Positions 1-11,910 are shown, numbered from the stretch's first letter. The stretch is DNA of 64,000 nucleotides from Anadara kagoshimensis (GCA_021292105.1 CM037871.1:22006057-22070056); one strand, 5' to 3'. Notes: a model not told the origin generated them from the letters alone. Translations and numbers: made by a program.

Positions 1-345
1 GACGGTGGCAGTGATGCTGTTGACGTTAATACTGTCGACGGTTGCAGTGATGTCGTTGATGGTGACACTATTGACGGTGGCAGTGATGCTGGTAATGGTG
101 GTACTGTTGTTGGGGATGGTTTAGTTGATTTCGTTGTCGTTGTTTTCGTTGATGATGTTTTTGTTGTTGTTGTTTTCGTTGTTGGTGATGTTGTTATTGT
201 TTTCGTTGTTGGTGATGTTGTTGTCGTTTTCGTTGTTGGTGATGTTGTTGTTGTTTTCGTTGTTGGTGATGTTGTTGTTGTTTTCGTTGTTGGTGATGTT
301 GTTGTTGTTTTCGTTGTTGGTAATGTTGTTGTTGGTGTAATTGTT
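1..345. repeat. GTT-rich minisatellite
   Basis: Low-complexity GTT/GAC-rich DNA. Positions 1-120 are an imperfect repeat of TTGACGGTGGCAGTGATGCT-like units. From about 171 to 330 a 27-bp unit (TTTTCGTTGTTGGTGATG plus GTT triplets) is repeated about six times. The unit is a multiple of three, so both strands stay open: Asn-rich on the minus strand, Leu/Val-rich on the plus strand. These reading frames are by-products of the repeat; no start context, splice site or conserved domain supports a gene. Confidence 0.85.
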
Positions 346-1725
346 GTTGTTATTGGCGTAGTTGTTGGTGGTGTAGGTGTTGATGTTGTTACTGCTTCTG
401 TTGAATTTATTGATACGTTTGCGACTGCAGTAACTGATACTGCATCTGTTGCTTTTCCCTGGAAGTATATAAGACATTATGAAGTAGACATTGTTGCTCA
501 TGAAAGATTTTATAACAATCAATCAGAAAATCGCCGAAATTGATTATCACAATTGTCTTAAGCGCTAATTAACTTGAACATATATAGTACAATGTTTTTT
601 ATATTAGACTTTAGAAGATCCCAATGCCTTTTTCTATTTAAAAATATGACAACCAAAATACATTGATCTTTGACCGGGACCGTCATGCACTGCCATGTGC
701 ACATCTATTAAATATGAAGACTTTCGTATAGTTCAAGAAATATTAACATACACATGAACGTTCGTACGGAGAGACAGAGAAATAAATGCAACACGTCCAT
801 GTACACTGGGGTAAAAAGAAACCATTTATGATGCTTACTAGAATCGAACTTTGTAATTCTTTGTCGCGACACCATTGTACGATTGTACATAATATGGGGT
901 CTATTAGTACGGGTGATTGACAAAATAATCACTCACAATTTTGCCCCTCGTGATGTACCATTTTGAAAACGAATGAGATACACTGAAATTTGTGGCAGCC
1001 ATTTTAAAATTTAAAATGGAAAATTCACATTATACAATAGGGAAAAGTTTCTTGTTATCTCAATTTAATCTAAACTTATAACAATCATACTAGTTATTGG
1101 TATTTGAAAGATCTTGGGTTTCCACCAATGGTAACAATGATCGACACACTATTGTCGTTAGCATCCATGCTCACTTACTTGGTGGAATTTCCGATATTTA
1201 ACTTAATTTGTCAGTTTTCACTTTGCTTTTGACGCTGTGTTTTGGACATGGATGGGTATGTTAGTTTTTTTTTACTAAAAATTAGACGTCAATGACAAGG
1301 AATACTGCACTACTAGTATTACCAACCGCATTTAGCATCTTTTTAAAAAGGTCTTTAATTAAACTTTCTATTTATACTTTGCTATCGCCAATTCGTACAA
1401 TAGTGTTACAGTTGTTCAAGGAATGGTTTACAAACAATGAACCACAAGCAAATTACCATTACAATAGCTTATATTGAGGTTTTAGAAGTACATTTGATAA
1501 AAACCAAAACTTATAATACCAAATGACTTGAAATGAGTGTCTAGTACATAGAACCAAAATAACATCTACGTATTCTATGTGTAAAATAGGAAGAGAGGTC
1601 TGCTTTATATAAACCACTTAGCTGTATTAGAACAAGCATGGAATCATGCAGCTTTCTCGTTATTGTCAGAAATATACTATAATTGTCTAAATTTCCTGCA
1701 GATTGAAATTTTAAATTTCTCAAAA
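346..1725. other. No gene seen; one dispersed-repeat fragment
   Basis: No ORF over 75 codons and no recognisable exon. Positions about 1160-1265 contain a diverged plus-strand copy of a dispersed repeat also found at 32500-32650 and, inverted, at 61125-61255. Shared blocks are TTTTCACTTTGCTTnTTG and GGACATGGATnGGnATG. The rest is AT-rich unique-looking DNA. Confidence 0.5.
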
Positions 1726-1728
1726 ACT

Positions 1729-1908
1729 AAGGTATACAAAGTATTTCCTAAGTTTAATTTGGTAAAATATATTTTGGTCCTTTGGGTAGCTTTTCAACAT
1801 CTTCAAAATAATTTTGGTTTCATAATTTTGGTCCAAGCACTACTGATGAGGAATTGTATTCCGAAACGGCCGTCTAGTGCTGTAAAATTAAAACTGGTAT
1901 AATATGCA
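1729..1908 (+). mobile_element. Hammerhead-bearing retroelement fragment (Penelope-like LTR or retrozyme)
   Basis: About 180 bp that recurs, diverged, at 36780-36946. Shared blocks include AAAATATATTTTGGTnCTTT, TTTTGGTTTCATAATTTTG and CCAAGCACTACTGA. A complete hammerhead ribozyme core lies at 1836-1881. Known: hammerhead motifs of this minimal type, with a very short palindromic stem III, occur in Penelope-like retroelements and metazoan retrozymes. Inferred: this is a solo remnant of such an element. No reverse transcriptase reading frame adjoins it; a decayed one lies 30 kb away at 31600-32450. Confidence 0.7.
1836..1881 (+). ncRNA. Type I hammerhead ribozyme, intact core
   Basis: All parts are visible. 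Stem I 5' strand AGCACTA (1836-1842); core CTGATGA (1843-1849); stem II GGAAT/ATTCC (1850-1854 with 1858-1862) closed by a TGT loop; GAAA (1863-1866), whose last A pairs with T1873 in stem III; stem III is the self-complementary ACGGCCGT (1866-1873); cleavage-site C at 1874; stem I 3' strand TAGTGCT (1875-1881), a perfect 7-bp complement of the 5' strand. Stem III has no loop, so self-cleavage would need a dimer or a transcript carrying two copies, as proposed for Penelope-like hammerheads. Activity is not shown by sequence alone. Confidence 0.85.
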
Positions 1909-2509
1909 TTTAGATACACGGTTAAGGTAATTTCTTACTGTCCCGGAATCAATATCCCGGTATGCCATGGTCAAAAAGATATTTTTCAGGCACACGTGAA
2001 AATTACTACTAGTAATTGTTGATCGTAGTTGTGATTGTATCTTCTCTTCTTAGAAACTTTAGGTATATAAGCTATGGGACAATTTTTTGACACGATGGAG
2101 GAATTGTTCGATTGTTTTGACTACATATACAATGTTTGGTACAAATTCTTCAGCAGGCGATAAGAACTGAGTTAAGAACCATTGACTCCTGACTGTCTAG
2201 TACTTTCCAGTTTACTTAATATCTATCTTTGATTCAATTTGGTCCACTTAAACACACAGTCTCAACAATTTTTCAACAAAGTAATAATGAACACTAATTG
2301 ATGGTTGAGAACCATTGTCTCCACACTGTTGAATACTTTACAGTTTAGTTATCTTTGATTCAATTTGGTCCATTCAAACACGTAATCACTTAAATTAAAT
2401 AATAATGACAACTAATTGATGTAGTTTCTTTTTTTATTTAGCAATGTAACGAAACTTTTAAAAATGGATTAATTTGGTAAGCTGCCAAACTGGTGTTGTT
2501 AAAATCAGT

Positions 2510-2705
2510 GTACGAGTGGAGTGCCATGGTGGTGTTTACGCCCCAGTCTAAATTCGTTCACCTATATCAAAGTAGTCAGTTCAGGGATGGTGGAGGAAAC
2601 CAGAGTACCCGGAGAAAACCACCCACCTTTGGCAAGCGAACTGACAAAGTTGCTGACACTAGGAACTGCCCGAGTCGGATTCGAACCTAGACGGTGAGAG
2701 GTGTT
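2510..2705 (-). mobile_element. tRNA-derived SINE, family B
   Basis: On the minus strand the head carries a Pol III B-box-like AGGTTCGAATCC, followed by GGCAAG, a body with GGTTTTCTCCGGGTACTCTG and a TTGATATAGGTGAA-like tail. Related minus-strand copies lie at 26640-26812, 39420-39600, 47993-48110, 48498-48740 and 53325-53800. The plus-strand ORF over it (2493-2690) is repeat sequence, not a gene. Confidence 0.7.
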
Positions 2706-3026
2706 GTTTAATTCATTTAAAATGATTCAGATATTACCAGTTACATTTTACTGAAAAATAAAGTAATAAAACTTCGCCTTTCAGGTGTTCGTGGACATTT
2801 GCATAGTGTACAACTATATGGTAGATTAAAAAAATACTCAAATATTTTTTCTAATAATACCAAATATGATGGGGAATAGTGCTATTGAGATTATAATAAG
2901 CAAACCTTTCCCCATCCCTTACTGCAATCATACCGTTTTTAGAATTGTCTATTGCCCTTCAAAGGACAAACTTATCCCGCGTGACAATGTTAGAAATGTG
3001 ATTGACACTCAAAACAAGCCAGAAAT

Positions 3027-3060
<34 letters not shown>

Positions 3061-4850
3061 GGGGGGGGGAGAGAAAGATTTACCTTAGGAGATGTTGTAC
3101 TACTACTAGCGGCACCAGTGGTGACACCACTAATGACGTTAATTATAATTATCCATATAAAACTTATTAGTAATACTGTTTTCTTCATCACGATAGTATT
3201 TCTGTGTTCAATCCGTCATGAGTTAAGACAGCGTGGTGGGTTTATCAGAATGTTGTAGATTTGTGTGTACATTTATTGTAGATAACGGCTTGATTTCGTA
3301 AGAGCAAAGTTCAAACTAAAAGACGGTTAATAATCAAACATTTTCTTTCCTTTTACGATAAAGATTGTACTAATATATACCTGTAAAAAGGAGTGTAGTG
3401 TTTAAGATATAATTCAATAAACCAGGGATTTACACAACAACAGGAAAGACATGGTCTCTCAGCTTAACAAAGCAACGCTTGTCAAATTAATAAGCGATAG
3501 TAAACTTACTGATTAATATAGAAGTTTAAAATGGACATAACGATATTAGGACACAACAAAAATATCTTATGCGAAGGCTTGACAATCATGTCAAAGATTT
3601 TCTCTGTCAAGTCAAGCTGCTTCAACATCGGTAATTTGAGCCAACTAGTCTTCTTAAAGCTGACATTTATTACAATCAGATGGGTAAAGCTTGATGAGTT
3701 TCCACGATGAATATTTACAATTAATTTGTTTTTTTTTTTTTTTGTTCCCAAACTGACACTCCAAAAATTGACAGTCTCGAAGAAAAAAATATTTGTCTAA
3801 TATAAAAGATGGATGTATATTCCCAATAATTCAATTTCGTGTACCTTTATTTACAAACTCACTGGTTTACAGCAAAAATTTTGATGATGCCGTCTCTTTT
3901 TTACAGCAACATCATTAATATTTGTTTATGAATTGAGTTTGTGAAGATGTTTTATGCAACACACCGACTTGCATTATTGTAACATTTTTTTTCAAAAAAA
4001 TACAGCTGCATACATGTATATTTTTTCAGCTGATAAAATTGTTTGTCAACTATCATTTGTTGGTGTTGGTTAATTACTTCAGAATAACTCAGGTTGAAGA
4101 TGGTGTTATGCAAGGATATATATGTTATCCTATTTTGTTTTCTCTTCAAAGAAAGATAATTTGATAGGCTAGCAATAAGGCCACCAGTATACTAGTATAT
4201 AAACGTATATTACAGAGGAGTTTTACAACCTTTAGACACCTAGATGTTTGCATATAATATTTTGTACGTATATACTATTTTTTTTCCTAAAATGAATGGA
4301 TATCAGAAGTGTAAAACTCTAAATTTTGATAAATCTATAAGTCTTGTTGACCAAAAGTAAAGTGCATCAAGAGAACTTAAATATGATTTGGCAATCATAT
4401 TATACCAGACCTCACACAATTTTGATAATGATATTGGTTATCTTTATTATATCCCCGTCGATTACATACATGTGCAGCAATCCTTGCATTTTTTAAAAAC
4501 AAAATTTAACACAAACATACTAGTTCATGTCCAAATCACAGTACAGTTTTTTGTTTGAAGACAATATTGTCAGACTTATCAGCATATTTTACAAGCAAGA
4601 TAAAAACCAGATTGTTCTCTGGTATTGATTTATCTTCAGCCTTAGACAACTGGGATATGTCTTATATGTCATATCGATTTTAAAAATCAATCTCTGCATT
4701 TTTATGTCTGATGTAAATATCTTTTTACATGAAGAAGTATGTGCATGCACATGCATTGAAGTATAAGTACGGTTGATAAATTATCCTTTGATTGGTTAGT
4801 TAATTAATTTGTTTGCAAAATATACTTCTTGTTAATCTGTTGTATTTTTA
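2706..4850. other. No gene seen
   Basis: AT-rich DNA. ORFs here are short (up to 130 codons) and one crosses the GA-repeat. No exon-like conservation or domain is recognised. Short poly-T runs occur near 3730 and 3985. Confidence 0.4.
3026..3077. repeat. (GA)n/(G)n microsatellite
   Basis: Roughly 20 GA dinucleotides with one short interruption, running into a poly-G tract and more GA. The Arg-Glu stretch in the plus-strand ORF at 2866-3258 comes from it. Confidence 0.95.
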
Positions 4851-4852
4851 TA

Positions 4853-5034
4853 ATCAAACCTGTTTTTAATGCCCATCTGATAGAAAACCAGTAAAAGTGG
4901 TCTTTATGGGCAGGTGGCCCTTACATACATGTTCAAATAACATGAAGAAAAAGCATTGGGATAAAATTTTACTGGTCTTTAAAAGCAGGTGACCTTTATA
5001 TAGAGGTGGCCTTTAAGGCTGGTTTGACGGCTTA
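4853..5034. mobile_element. MITE, 'AAACCTG...AAAGGCC' family
   Basis: Inverted ends: the left end begins TCAAACCTGTTTTTAATGCC and the right end reads GGTGGCCTTTAAGGCTGGTT then TGAC, i.e. the same terminus inverted. Internal inverted blocks (ACCAGTAAAAGTGGTCTTTA and ACTGGTCTTTAAAAGC) give further pairing. A second member lies at 36201-36382. No coding capacity. Confidence 0.6.
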
Positions 5035-5039
5035 ATAAA

Positions 5040-7230
5040 AGAAAATAATGACATGATTGTATTTTGGGCGTCGTCAGAACAGCTAAAACAGGCAAGATCC
5101 CAATGGAACTTGTGACAAATAGAACTCATGGGGACACACCTTCATTGCACAAACATATTACTGGCAATACATCATCTTTATTATCGACCAAGGAAGTATA
5201 TAAACTTCCGCATGACAGTGGTAACTGTAATTTACTTGGATACTATCATGTTTTGTATAAAATACGTGCTAATAACTTATCTACGATAGTGGAAAAAAAG
5301 TGGTGAAACAATTTATAGAATAACAGGTAGCAAGTTAATTTTGAACCACGATACAAATATTTCAGATCGATAAAATATAATTACCTCTCCGGTTTTCTAT
5401 ATGTAAGACTTGCTCTTATCATTACCGGGAAGATTAGTAATTTAGTGCGGACAAGGAAATATTTATTTGGGAACATGATGTCACTGAACTAGCAATTTCG
5501 AGGATTTTACCACTGTTACTTTTCGTGATGTTCCAATTTTCATGGACAATCTGGCCCTCAAAGTTACTTTAAGAGTATATACATCATTTATTTTTGGGGT
5601 GTTCAATTTTCGTGAATGTATAGTATTACAATTCTGTGGTTTGTGGTAAAAGGTAAATTCTAAATACTTTTTAAGATCCACGAAAATTGATCACTACAAA
5701 AAAATAAAAAGATTCACAGTATTAATGTTTTAATTTCGTGTTTTTCATACCAACGGCCTCTGCATGTGTTCGTCTAATTGTGTCCCCGTTTCTTCAGACA
5801 TATGTTATGTTCTTGTTTATCTCAGCTATTACAGGTTATTCTGCTGTCATAATTATGCTACTTTTGAAATATTGATGAAAATATCTAACTCAAAAGCAGC
5901 ACATGTTTAAGCATTTAACCTGTCTTTTTTAAAACAATTTGGCAATATTTGTAGTATATCATTAAAAGGAACTACATTCTGACATGGATCTTCAGGGAGT
6001 GCAACAAGATGTTAGATAGAATCAAAACAAAACGTTCATGTCAATGTTTTATTCAAAATGTCAAAATAAATAATAAATATAAAATATACGTTACATATAC
6101 TACAAATAGGTAAGTAATATTGCATGTGAAGTGAACAGACAGTAAAGGCACATATAAGTATTACAAAAATAGCCATCACAGTAGTATAAGCACTAACATT
6201 TAGATATACTAATAACAAAGATGTCAAGAGCCCCAACTGTTCCGATGTCCCAGAGCCCCAACTGTTCCGATGTCCCAGAGCCCCAGCTGTTCCATTGTCC
6301 AGGGTCCCAGCTGTTCCATGAACTGTTTGATTAACTAAATTATTGGTGGAATTCAAAACATCTTAACAACACATAAACATTTCTTTGAAACGCCCATTTT
6401 CATTAAAGTAAACATAAACAACATCGGTGGATACGAGTGCCAGCAAATTTCCACAAATCATAACGGTTAAGCTAACAAAACAGAATACAAGGACCTTGAA
6501 CATTTATTGCAATGACAATGTAATGCTGTAAACTGATAATGGAGTTCACCATTGTACCACGTGATCTCCACTAAAGTTAGTGAGGGGATGGATTATTTCC
6601 ATACCGAGTCGCATCAGATGACGTTTTCTCGTAAGAACGATGTCATTCTGAGAAAATTCGACATAAATGTTTTTCCAAACGTCTACACAAACGATAAAGA
6701 GCAATGCTCACGTGGTAGACTTGTGAACTCTACTGAACCACTATGTAACTTGTTCTATAGTACTTCAAAATTGTATCCGGTATATGACTCCAAAACTCCC
6801 AAAATGAAATCGGGCATAATACTTGTAGAGGAAATAAGGAATCACTGACATTTTCTTGACAAGAACACAAAGCTGCTGCAGCATTAACAGACGCAAAAGG
6901 TGGTTTAAATAGGGTATAACGTGGTACCTAAACGTAATGATGGATAATGTTCTCGTCACTGGTACAGCTAATATGAAGAAGTACCAATTCTTATTGTAAT
7001 AATGTATAAAAATAAGAATAAATAAATAATATCAAATACATCCGATTCAAAATAACAAATTTAAAAAAATCATACAAGTGGTTTTTACTAGCTGAATGTA
7101 TTGTTTCCATGGTAATTCAAAAACATGACAAACATCGCACGTTTTCTACAGCAATGACGCCAAACAAACATCGCAATAGGAAGACTAACACGTGTTTTTA
7201 TAAGCAGCAGAAGCCCAGGCAGTACAGGTA
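5040..7230. other. No confident gene
   Basis: Contains unassigned ORFs at 5064-5306 (+, 80 aa), 6552-6848 (+, 98 aa) and 6036-6356 (-, 106 aa). None shows a recognisable domain. The last has a hydrophobic C-terminal half, and its N-terminal half is written by a 25-bp tandem repeat (6230-6318). Without conservation or transcripts none can be called. Confidence 0.4.
6230..6318. repeat. 25-bp tandem repeat, about 3.5 copies
   Basis: Unit GAGCCCCAACTGTTCCGATG followed by TCCCA. The first two copies are nearly identical; later copies carry substitutions and short changes. Confidence 0.85.
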
Positions 7231-7231
7231 T

Positions 7232-7282
7232 TGTCATATTATAATTATTTGAATGTAATATTCAAAAATTTATAATATGACA
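7232..7282. repeat. Short foldback element
   Basis: Imperfect palindrome with ends TGTCATATTATAA and TTATAATATGACA around an AT-rich centre. It belongs to a local group with TGTCATA/TATGACA termini (7927-8025, 8262-8308, 8658-8713, 13112-13168). Confidence 0.7.
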
Positions 7283-7926
7283 GTATTAAAACAATAATAC
7301 AATGGAAATTATACGAGATGAGATGGATTTTATCAACTTTGTATAAGGTATGTATTAGAGTGGAGTCACCACTTGAATATTACATACACATTAAAGAAAA
7401 GGTGTATGAACACTAAACGATTCTGCACACGCAACATGATAATAATATACATATTACATATATCTTATGCACAAACTTTTACAACTCTTGTCTTTAATGA
7501 ACTAGTTGTGTAATTACTGGTCTAGGAAACAAATCATCTCCTGTTTTATTGGGGGATATTGTGTAAGTTATAATGTATATCAAAACAAGTATATCATATA
7601 GCATATGGATGATAAATTGTCGACCAAACAATATGGCAAGATTGTTACTTTTCATATAACAGAGTACATAAAATAAAAAAACAGTACACGTACTGCTGTT
7701 TTGCAAACATTGCCTTAAACAAACTATCCCGCCAAACAAAGATAATTTAAGACTATCATTAATGCAAAATTATTAATTTTCATGGTGTCTTAATTGCTGT
7801 TGTTTGTAAGGACACTCTGACCAACAGATTTATGTCAGCTGAATAGTATATCTTGCAGCCTTATTCTGAACGGAAACCACTGAAACAACGAATTTACCAC
7901 CCCACAACAAGGTATTTTTCTTAAAA

Positions 7927-8025
7927 CTGTCATATACCATTTTGAATGTAGTCATAAAATACATTAAAAAATAGTATATGTATTGCCATTTTTGAATGCA
8001 TTTTATGATAAAAAAGGTATGACAG
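7927..8025. repeat. Short foldback element
   Basis: Begins CTGTCATATACCATTTTGAA and ends AAAAAAGGTATGACAG; internal ATAAAATACATT and GCATTTTATGAT also pair. Same group as 7232-7282. Confidence 0.65.
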
Positions 8026-8261
8026 AACCATGAACAATTGGACATCGCGAAAATAATTGATTTCACAATAATCAATGACCCTGATTCAAAGCAGTTGTTA
8101 CTATTCTTTGGAGATAGTGTACATTCTCAGTGATTCTGTCATGTTCATTTCAGGATATGAAACGATTTGTTCCACAACGAGGTAAAAAGTAAGTAATCCT
8201 ACATGTACATTTGAAACAGAATAAACACAAAAAAGAAACAATGTCAAATTATAAACTTGGC

Positions 8262-8308
8262 AGTGCTATTTTTCAATTTTTATGACATAAAGTATTCAAA
8301 AATAGCAC
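8262..8308. repeat. Short foldback element
   Basis: Arms GTGCTATTTTT and AAAAATAGCAC enclose an AT-rich spacer with further partial pairing; the right flank continues ATGAC as in related elements. Confidence 0.65.
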
Positions 8309-8657
8309 ATGACAAAGGTGCAAAAAAATTACCCAACGATTAAATCAATTAACATAAATTACAATTCAAAATAACTTAAATTAAACTCTAGTTTAATACA
8401 AATAATAATACAACACAAATACAGTAAAAAAGAATGTAAAAAACCTAACAAAATTATCAACAGAAATATCATTACGGTATGCACAGAATTTTAAGGTTGA
8501 AAACCCTCTACACGTGACTAAATTTAGATTTTCCACCCCAAAACCCCACAGTTGACAGACAACTAAAGAACCAGCTTTAGCAATATATAATGCATCAACT
8601 GCAGTAAAAACTGAATTACGGTGTACATGTCGAGACACAATACTTTATTTTAAATTT

Positions 8658-8713
8658 AATCATAAAATACATTCAAAAAGACAATATACCATTTTTAATG
8701 TATTTTATGATTA
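8658..8713. repeat. Short foldback with perfect 17-bp arms
   Basis: TAATCATAAAATACATT (8658-8674) is the exact reverse complement of AATGTATTTTATGATTA (8697-8713), separated by 22 nt. Member of the same local foldback group. Confidence 0.8.
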
Positions 8714-9726
8714 TTTAAAAAAAGGGTACATGTATATGACACTTCTGAACATTTTACAGGCAAAACATACTAATTTTTAGACAACAGTATACTGAATACC
8801 ATACTGTCAGGCGCTACTTTGTAATACCATTGAAATGTAGCATATGACAGTACGATGTGAAGGACGGATAGTTTACGTGTACGCATAAGAAGGGGAATAA
8901 CTCGTGTTAGAAAATGTGTGTTACAATATACTACACTACTACTGAAATGGAATGGAACTGACAAAACTTAAGCTGAAAGCACCTGGCTTCATATAAAAAG
9001 CTGAAAACATATTTGGCTTCAAATTTTTCCAATACTGTAAGCTATCACATTACTAAATGCTACGTGAGGACCATCTGATGAGTTCAATGTATCTCACAGA
9101 TTCCTTTATCTCACAAAGTCCGTTACCTAAGTCTGAAACGATAATGCCCGCCAAACCATGCATATGTACATGTATCCCAATATATTATCGCCAATCGATA
9201 CGATAAAAATACATTAAAACGGCAGTTGTTTGGAAAGATTCGGAAACTTAAGTATGATGTTTTTCTATTTTTTTAAAGAAAATAAAGTTTTTGCGATGAC
9301 TTATTTCAAATAGAAAATCGAGTGTGCTAGATAAACACCTAAAGTACAGATCTGACGAAAGTTTAACACCAAGTTAACAACATTAGTGTCTGATCGAAAG
9401 CTCATCTTCATCTCAACAACTCTTCAGCAGCTGTTGTCTATATTTAGCAGTTTTTTTTAGTTAATAGCTATTCTAATCTCGGCAGCCATGCTTCGACTAA
9501 ATATCTTTTCATTAGATCAGTGTTAAATTTTCTTCAGATCTGTACTATAGGTGATGTACTGTATGCTACAAGGAAAAGATGACAAAGAAAGTCGTTTTTT
9601 AAACAAAACATGAGTTGAAATGTATAAAAAGTATCTATCGTGTTGTATCATATCATCGTGACAAAATATCAGGATACAAATGTATTAGCGATGAATCGCT
9701 TCATCCCTACTAGCTGTTAACACGAT

Positions 9727-11910
9727 TTACAGTAGGAAGAACTCGTATTCCCACATTTCTGGGGAGTATACGTCATTGATACACCTTTTGAGTTGTGTCT
9801 CGGCTAACCTTTTCTGTATATAATGTCTGGTCTTATCAACTAAGTCATCTGTTATGTCTCCCAACAAATTGTCCTGATGACCCTTAGTAAGAAATGTCCA
9901 CGACTGTATGATCGGCATTTGTTTTACAAGGTACAAGTTGTTGACGAAGAAGCTTGGCAGACGACGGTTCTGTAGCGCGCCATGGAGGAATATGATACAA
10001 TCCGATAGCCGGTCCTGTAACTTGTCAAAGTTCCAGAGTTGTGGAGAACTTTCTAACAGTAAGTGATATACAATTGTCTCTAATACATATGGCGACACCT
10101 CTCCTCGATCTAGAAGGGTTTTCTTTGTTACGGATGTAAGCAAAGTCTTCAAAATAGACAAACACACACGATGACAACTATGAACACCAGCCATTTCCAT
10201 TTTCTGATCGATTCGTTCCAAGTAACTGGACTCGAGTTCTCCAAACGACAAACTCCATATGATATCAGATCTGTCAATCTGTGAGTCAATATCGTCTGAA
10301 AGGGAATTAGGTTTTCTCTTGAAATCCATATTCACCCACGGCGGAACTGCGTAGACATAAACCGGATGTAACCAAGTATCGACTGCAACTGGAAACGACG
10401 GAATGAGACGAACTTTGATTTCCGGTAAATTTAATCCAATCAAATTCTTCGTGTCAATGGATAGAGTAAGATCCGGAGTGGCAGATCTTTGAATTCTAAA
10501 CGGTAATCTGTCAATGAGTGAACGTGTTTCAGTGTAAAGCCTCTGCAAAGCCCTGTCAACAAATTCTTCTGTCACACTTAGAACTTCCTGTGAAGATATG
10601 CAACATAATCTAGACCCATTTAATGAAAACGATTTCAGACACTTGGATATCCACGGCGCTCTAGCAGTTTGTGTCTGTTTAGCACAAAGAATGAGTTTTC
10701 CTGGTGGTATGTTATTACATTGATTTTGATCAATAAACATACACGGATTAAAGTCAACACCTTGTATGACCATATGGACATCAAATTGATTCACAGGATA
10801 TATTTTCAACCCCTTCCTTATACTTCCTGCGCTGCTGAATTTGACAAATCTTAATCCATGCATCGAACCAATAACCTCGAGTTCTTTCTGTATCAGAACG
10901 AGACTATAACCGACAACCAGAGATGCAACATACCACTGGTCATACTGTATAGAACAGTTCTCTATATAAAACTGTAACAAGGTTTTGATATGACCCCCAT
11001 AATTGTGTATCATGCCTTCATCTACATCACAGAAATAAGGGTTCATTGAGTTATGAACAACTTCTTGGAATTCTTTAATGGACTTTTTTCTTTCTCCATC
11101 GTCATAGTCCCCGGTGCCGTTTAAAGCGGGGGAACTTCCGCTCCGAGCACGCCTGATGTGCCGAGTTGCGTCTAACCTTGGAGAAGAAGCATTATTGTTT
11201 CTGCGCAAGACCGGAATGTTTGACGGAATATTTTGACAAATCAAAAACTTGTCAAGTTCTATAAAGAAAAAGTCAATGGTGTTTTTCAAAAACCAGCTGA
11301 CATCTGAAACAGTCGGACATATTGTGTATCTGTATGAATCTCTTTTGATGTATCTCTGTGAGACTATGTAGTTGCTGATAGTATTTGATGAACGACAACT
11401 GCGTGCAGTCCCGTTATCAGCCTTCGAGTCGTCTACATTATTTGAAGTGTTTTCGTCTTCCTGGAGTGAATTGTTGGGTGTTTTCCCATTTTGAACAACT
11501 TTAGAGTCCACCACATTCACTTTCTTCAATATTTCTTTCCAGTTAAACTGTATTGCCTTTCGAATCAAATATCTAACCAACAAGACGGTAAATGAAAGTA
11601 GCATTATCACAGAAAACCAATATAAAACATTCAATGGATACAGATCTACTTCCGTCCTCCATTCTGTTTTACTGCCACATCCGGGTTGTTCTATAATGAC
11701 ATTAGTCTCGTTGTCACGAGAACAAAACATACACTGAAACATTTCTGCCATTTCATGCCCACCATATTGTCGTATATAATATTCAATCAGATCTTTCCAA
11801 TTCCAGGTGCTATCAGTTTTTATGTCTAACTCATATGGTCCTGTTTGGTTGATACATCTCCAAACGTGAACTCTGAACAAAAATCTGTAAAACTCCGAGT
11901 AGTTAAACAT
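9727..11910 (-). CDS. Membrane-anchored Mab-21/ITPRIP-like protein
   Basis: A 727-residue protein in one exon. It opens with a short extracellular-type region rich in Cys, Trp and N-glycosylation sequons, then one membrane segment (about residues 93-115, LYWFSVIMLLSFTVLLVRYL), a polar low-complexity linker, and a C-terminal Mab-21 domain. The nucleotidyltransferase signature is visible: a GS pair at 362-363, then NQFDVHM at 374-380, and the third acidic residue in PDLTLS (Asp480). Compared with the NEFDV of cGAS, the first acidic residue is Gln375 (codon 10786-10788, CAA); Asp377 is kept. Family knowledge: Mab-21 proteins include cGAS-like receptors and the single-pass ITPRIP group; the architecture fits ITPRIP-like. 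A nucleotide-dependent reaction is doubtful with Gln375. Start: ATG at 11910 sits in GCCGCCATG, a strong Kozak match; an in-frame ATG at 11934 has a weak context and would add 8 residues. A splice acceptor lies just upstream. Confidence 0.9.
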   Translation of the reverse strand: MFNYSEFYRFLFRVHVWRCINQTGPYELDIKTDSTWNWKDLIEYYIRQYGGHEMAEMFQCMFCSRDNETNVIIEQPGCGSKTEWRTEVDLYPLNVLYWFSVIMLLSFTVLLVRYLIRKAIQFNWKEILKKVNVVDSKVVQNGKTPNNSLQEDENTSNNVDDSKADNGTARSCRSSNTISNYIVSQRYIKRDSYRYTICPTVSDVSWFLKNTIDFFFIELDKFLICQNIPSNIPVLRRNNNASSPRLDATRHIRRARSGSSPALNGTGDYDDGERKKSIKEFQEVVHNSMNPYFCDVDEGMIHNYGGHIKTLLQFYIENCSIQYDQWYVASLVVGYSLVLIQKELEVIGSMHGLRFVKFSSAGSIRKGLKIYPVNQFDVHMVIQGVDFNPCMFIDQNQCNNIPPGKLILCAKQTQTARAPWISKCLKSFSLNGSRLCCISSQEVLSVTEEFVDRALQRLYTETRSLIDRLPFRIQRSATPDLTLSIDTKNLIGLNLPEIKVRLIPSFPVAVDTWLHPVYVYAVPPWVNMDFKRKPNSLSDDIDSQIDRSDIIWSLSFGELESSYLERIDQKMEMAGVHSCHRVCLSILKTLLTSVTKKTLLDRGEVSPYVLETIVYHLLLESSPQLWNFDKLQDRLSDCIIFLHGALQNRRLPSFFVNNLYLVKQMPIIQSWTFLTKGHQDNLLGDITDDLVDKTRHYIQKRLAETQLKRCINDVYSPEMWEYEFFLL

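Noticed and set aside
121-522. Asn-rich minus ORF
   Set aside because: Product of the GTT-rich minisatellite.
6036-6356. 106-aa membrane-like minus ORF
   Set aside because: N-terminal half is a 25-bp tandem repeat; no family, no splice or promoter evidence.
9070-9100. Second hammerhead core (CTGATGAGTTCAATG)
   Set aside because: CTGATGAG occurs but no GAAAC or complementary stem I follows.
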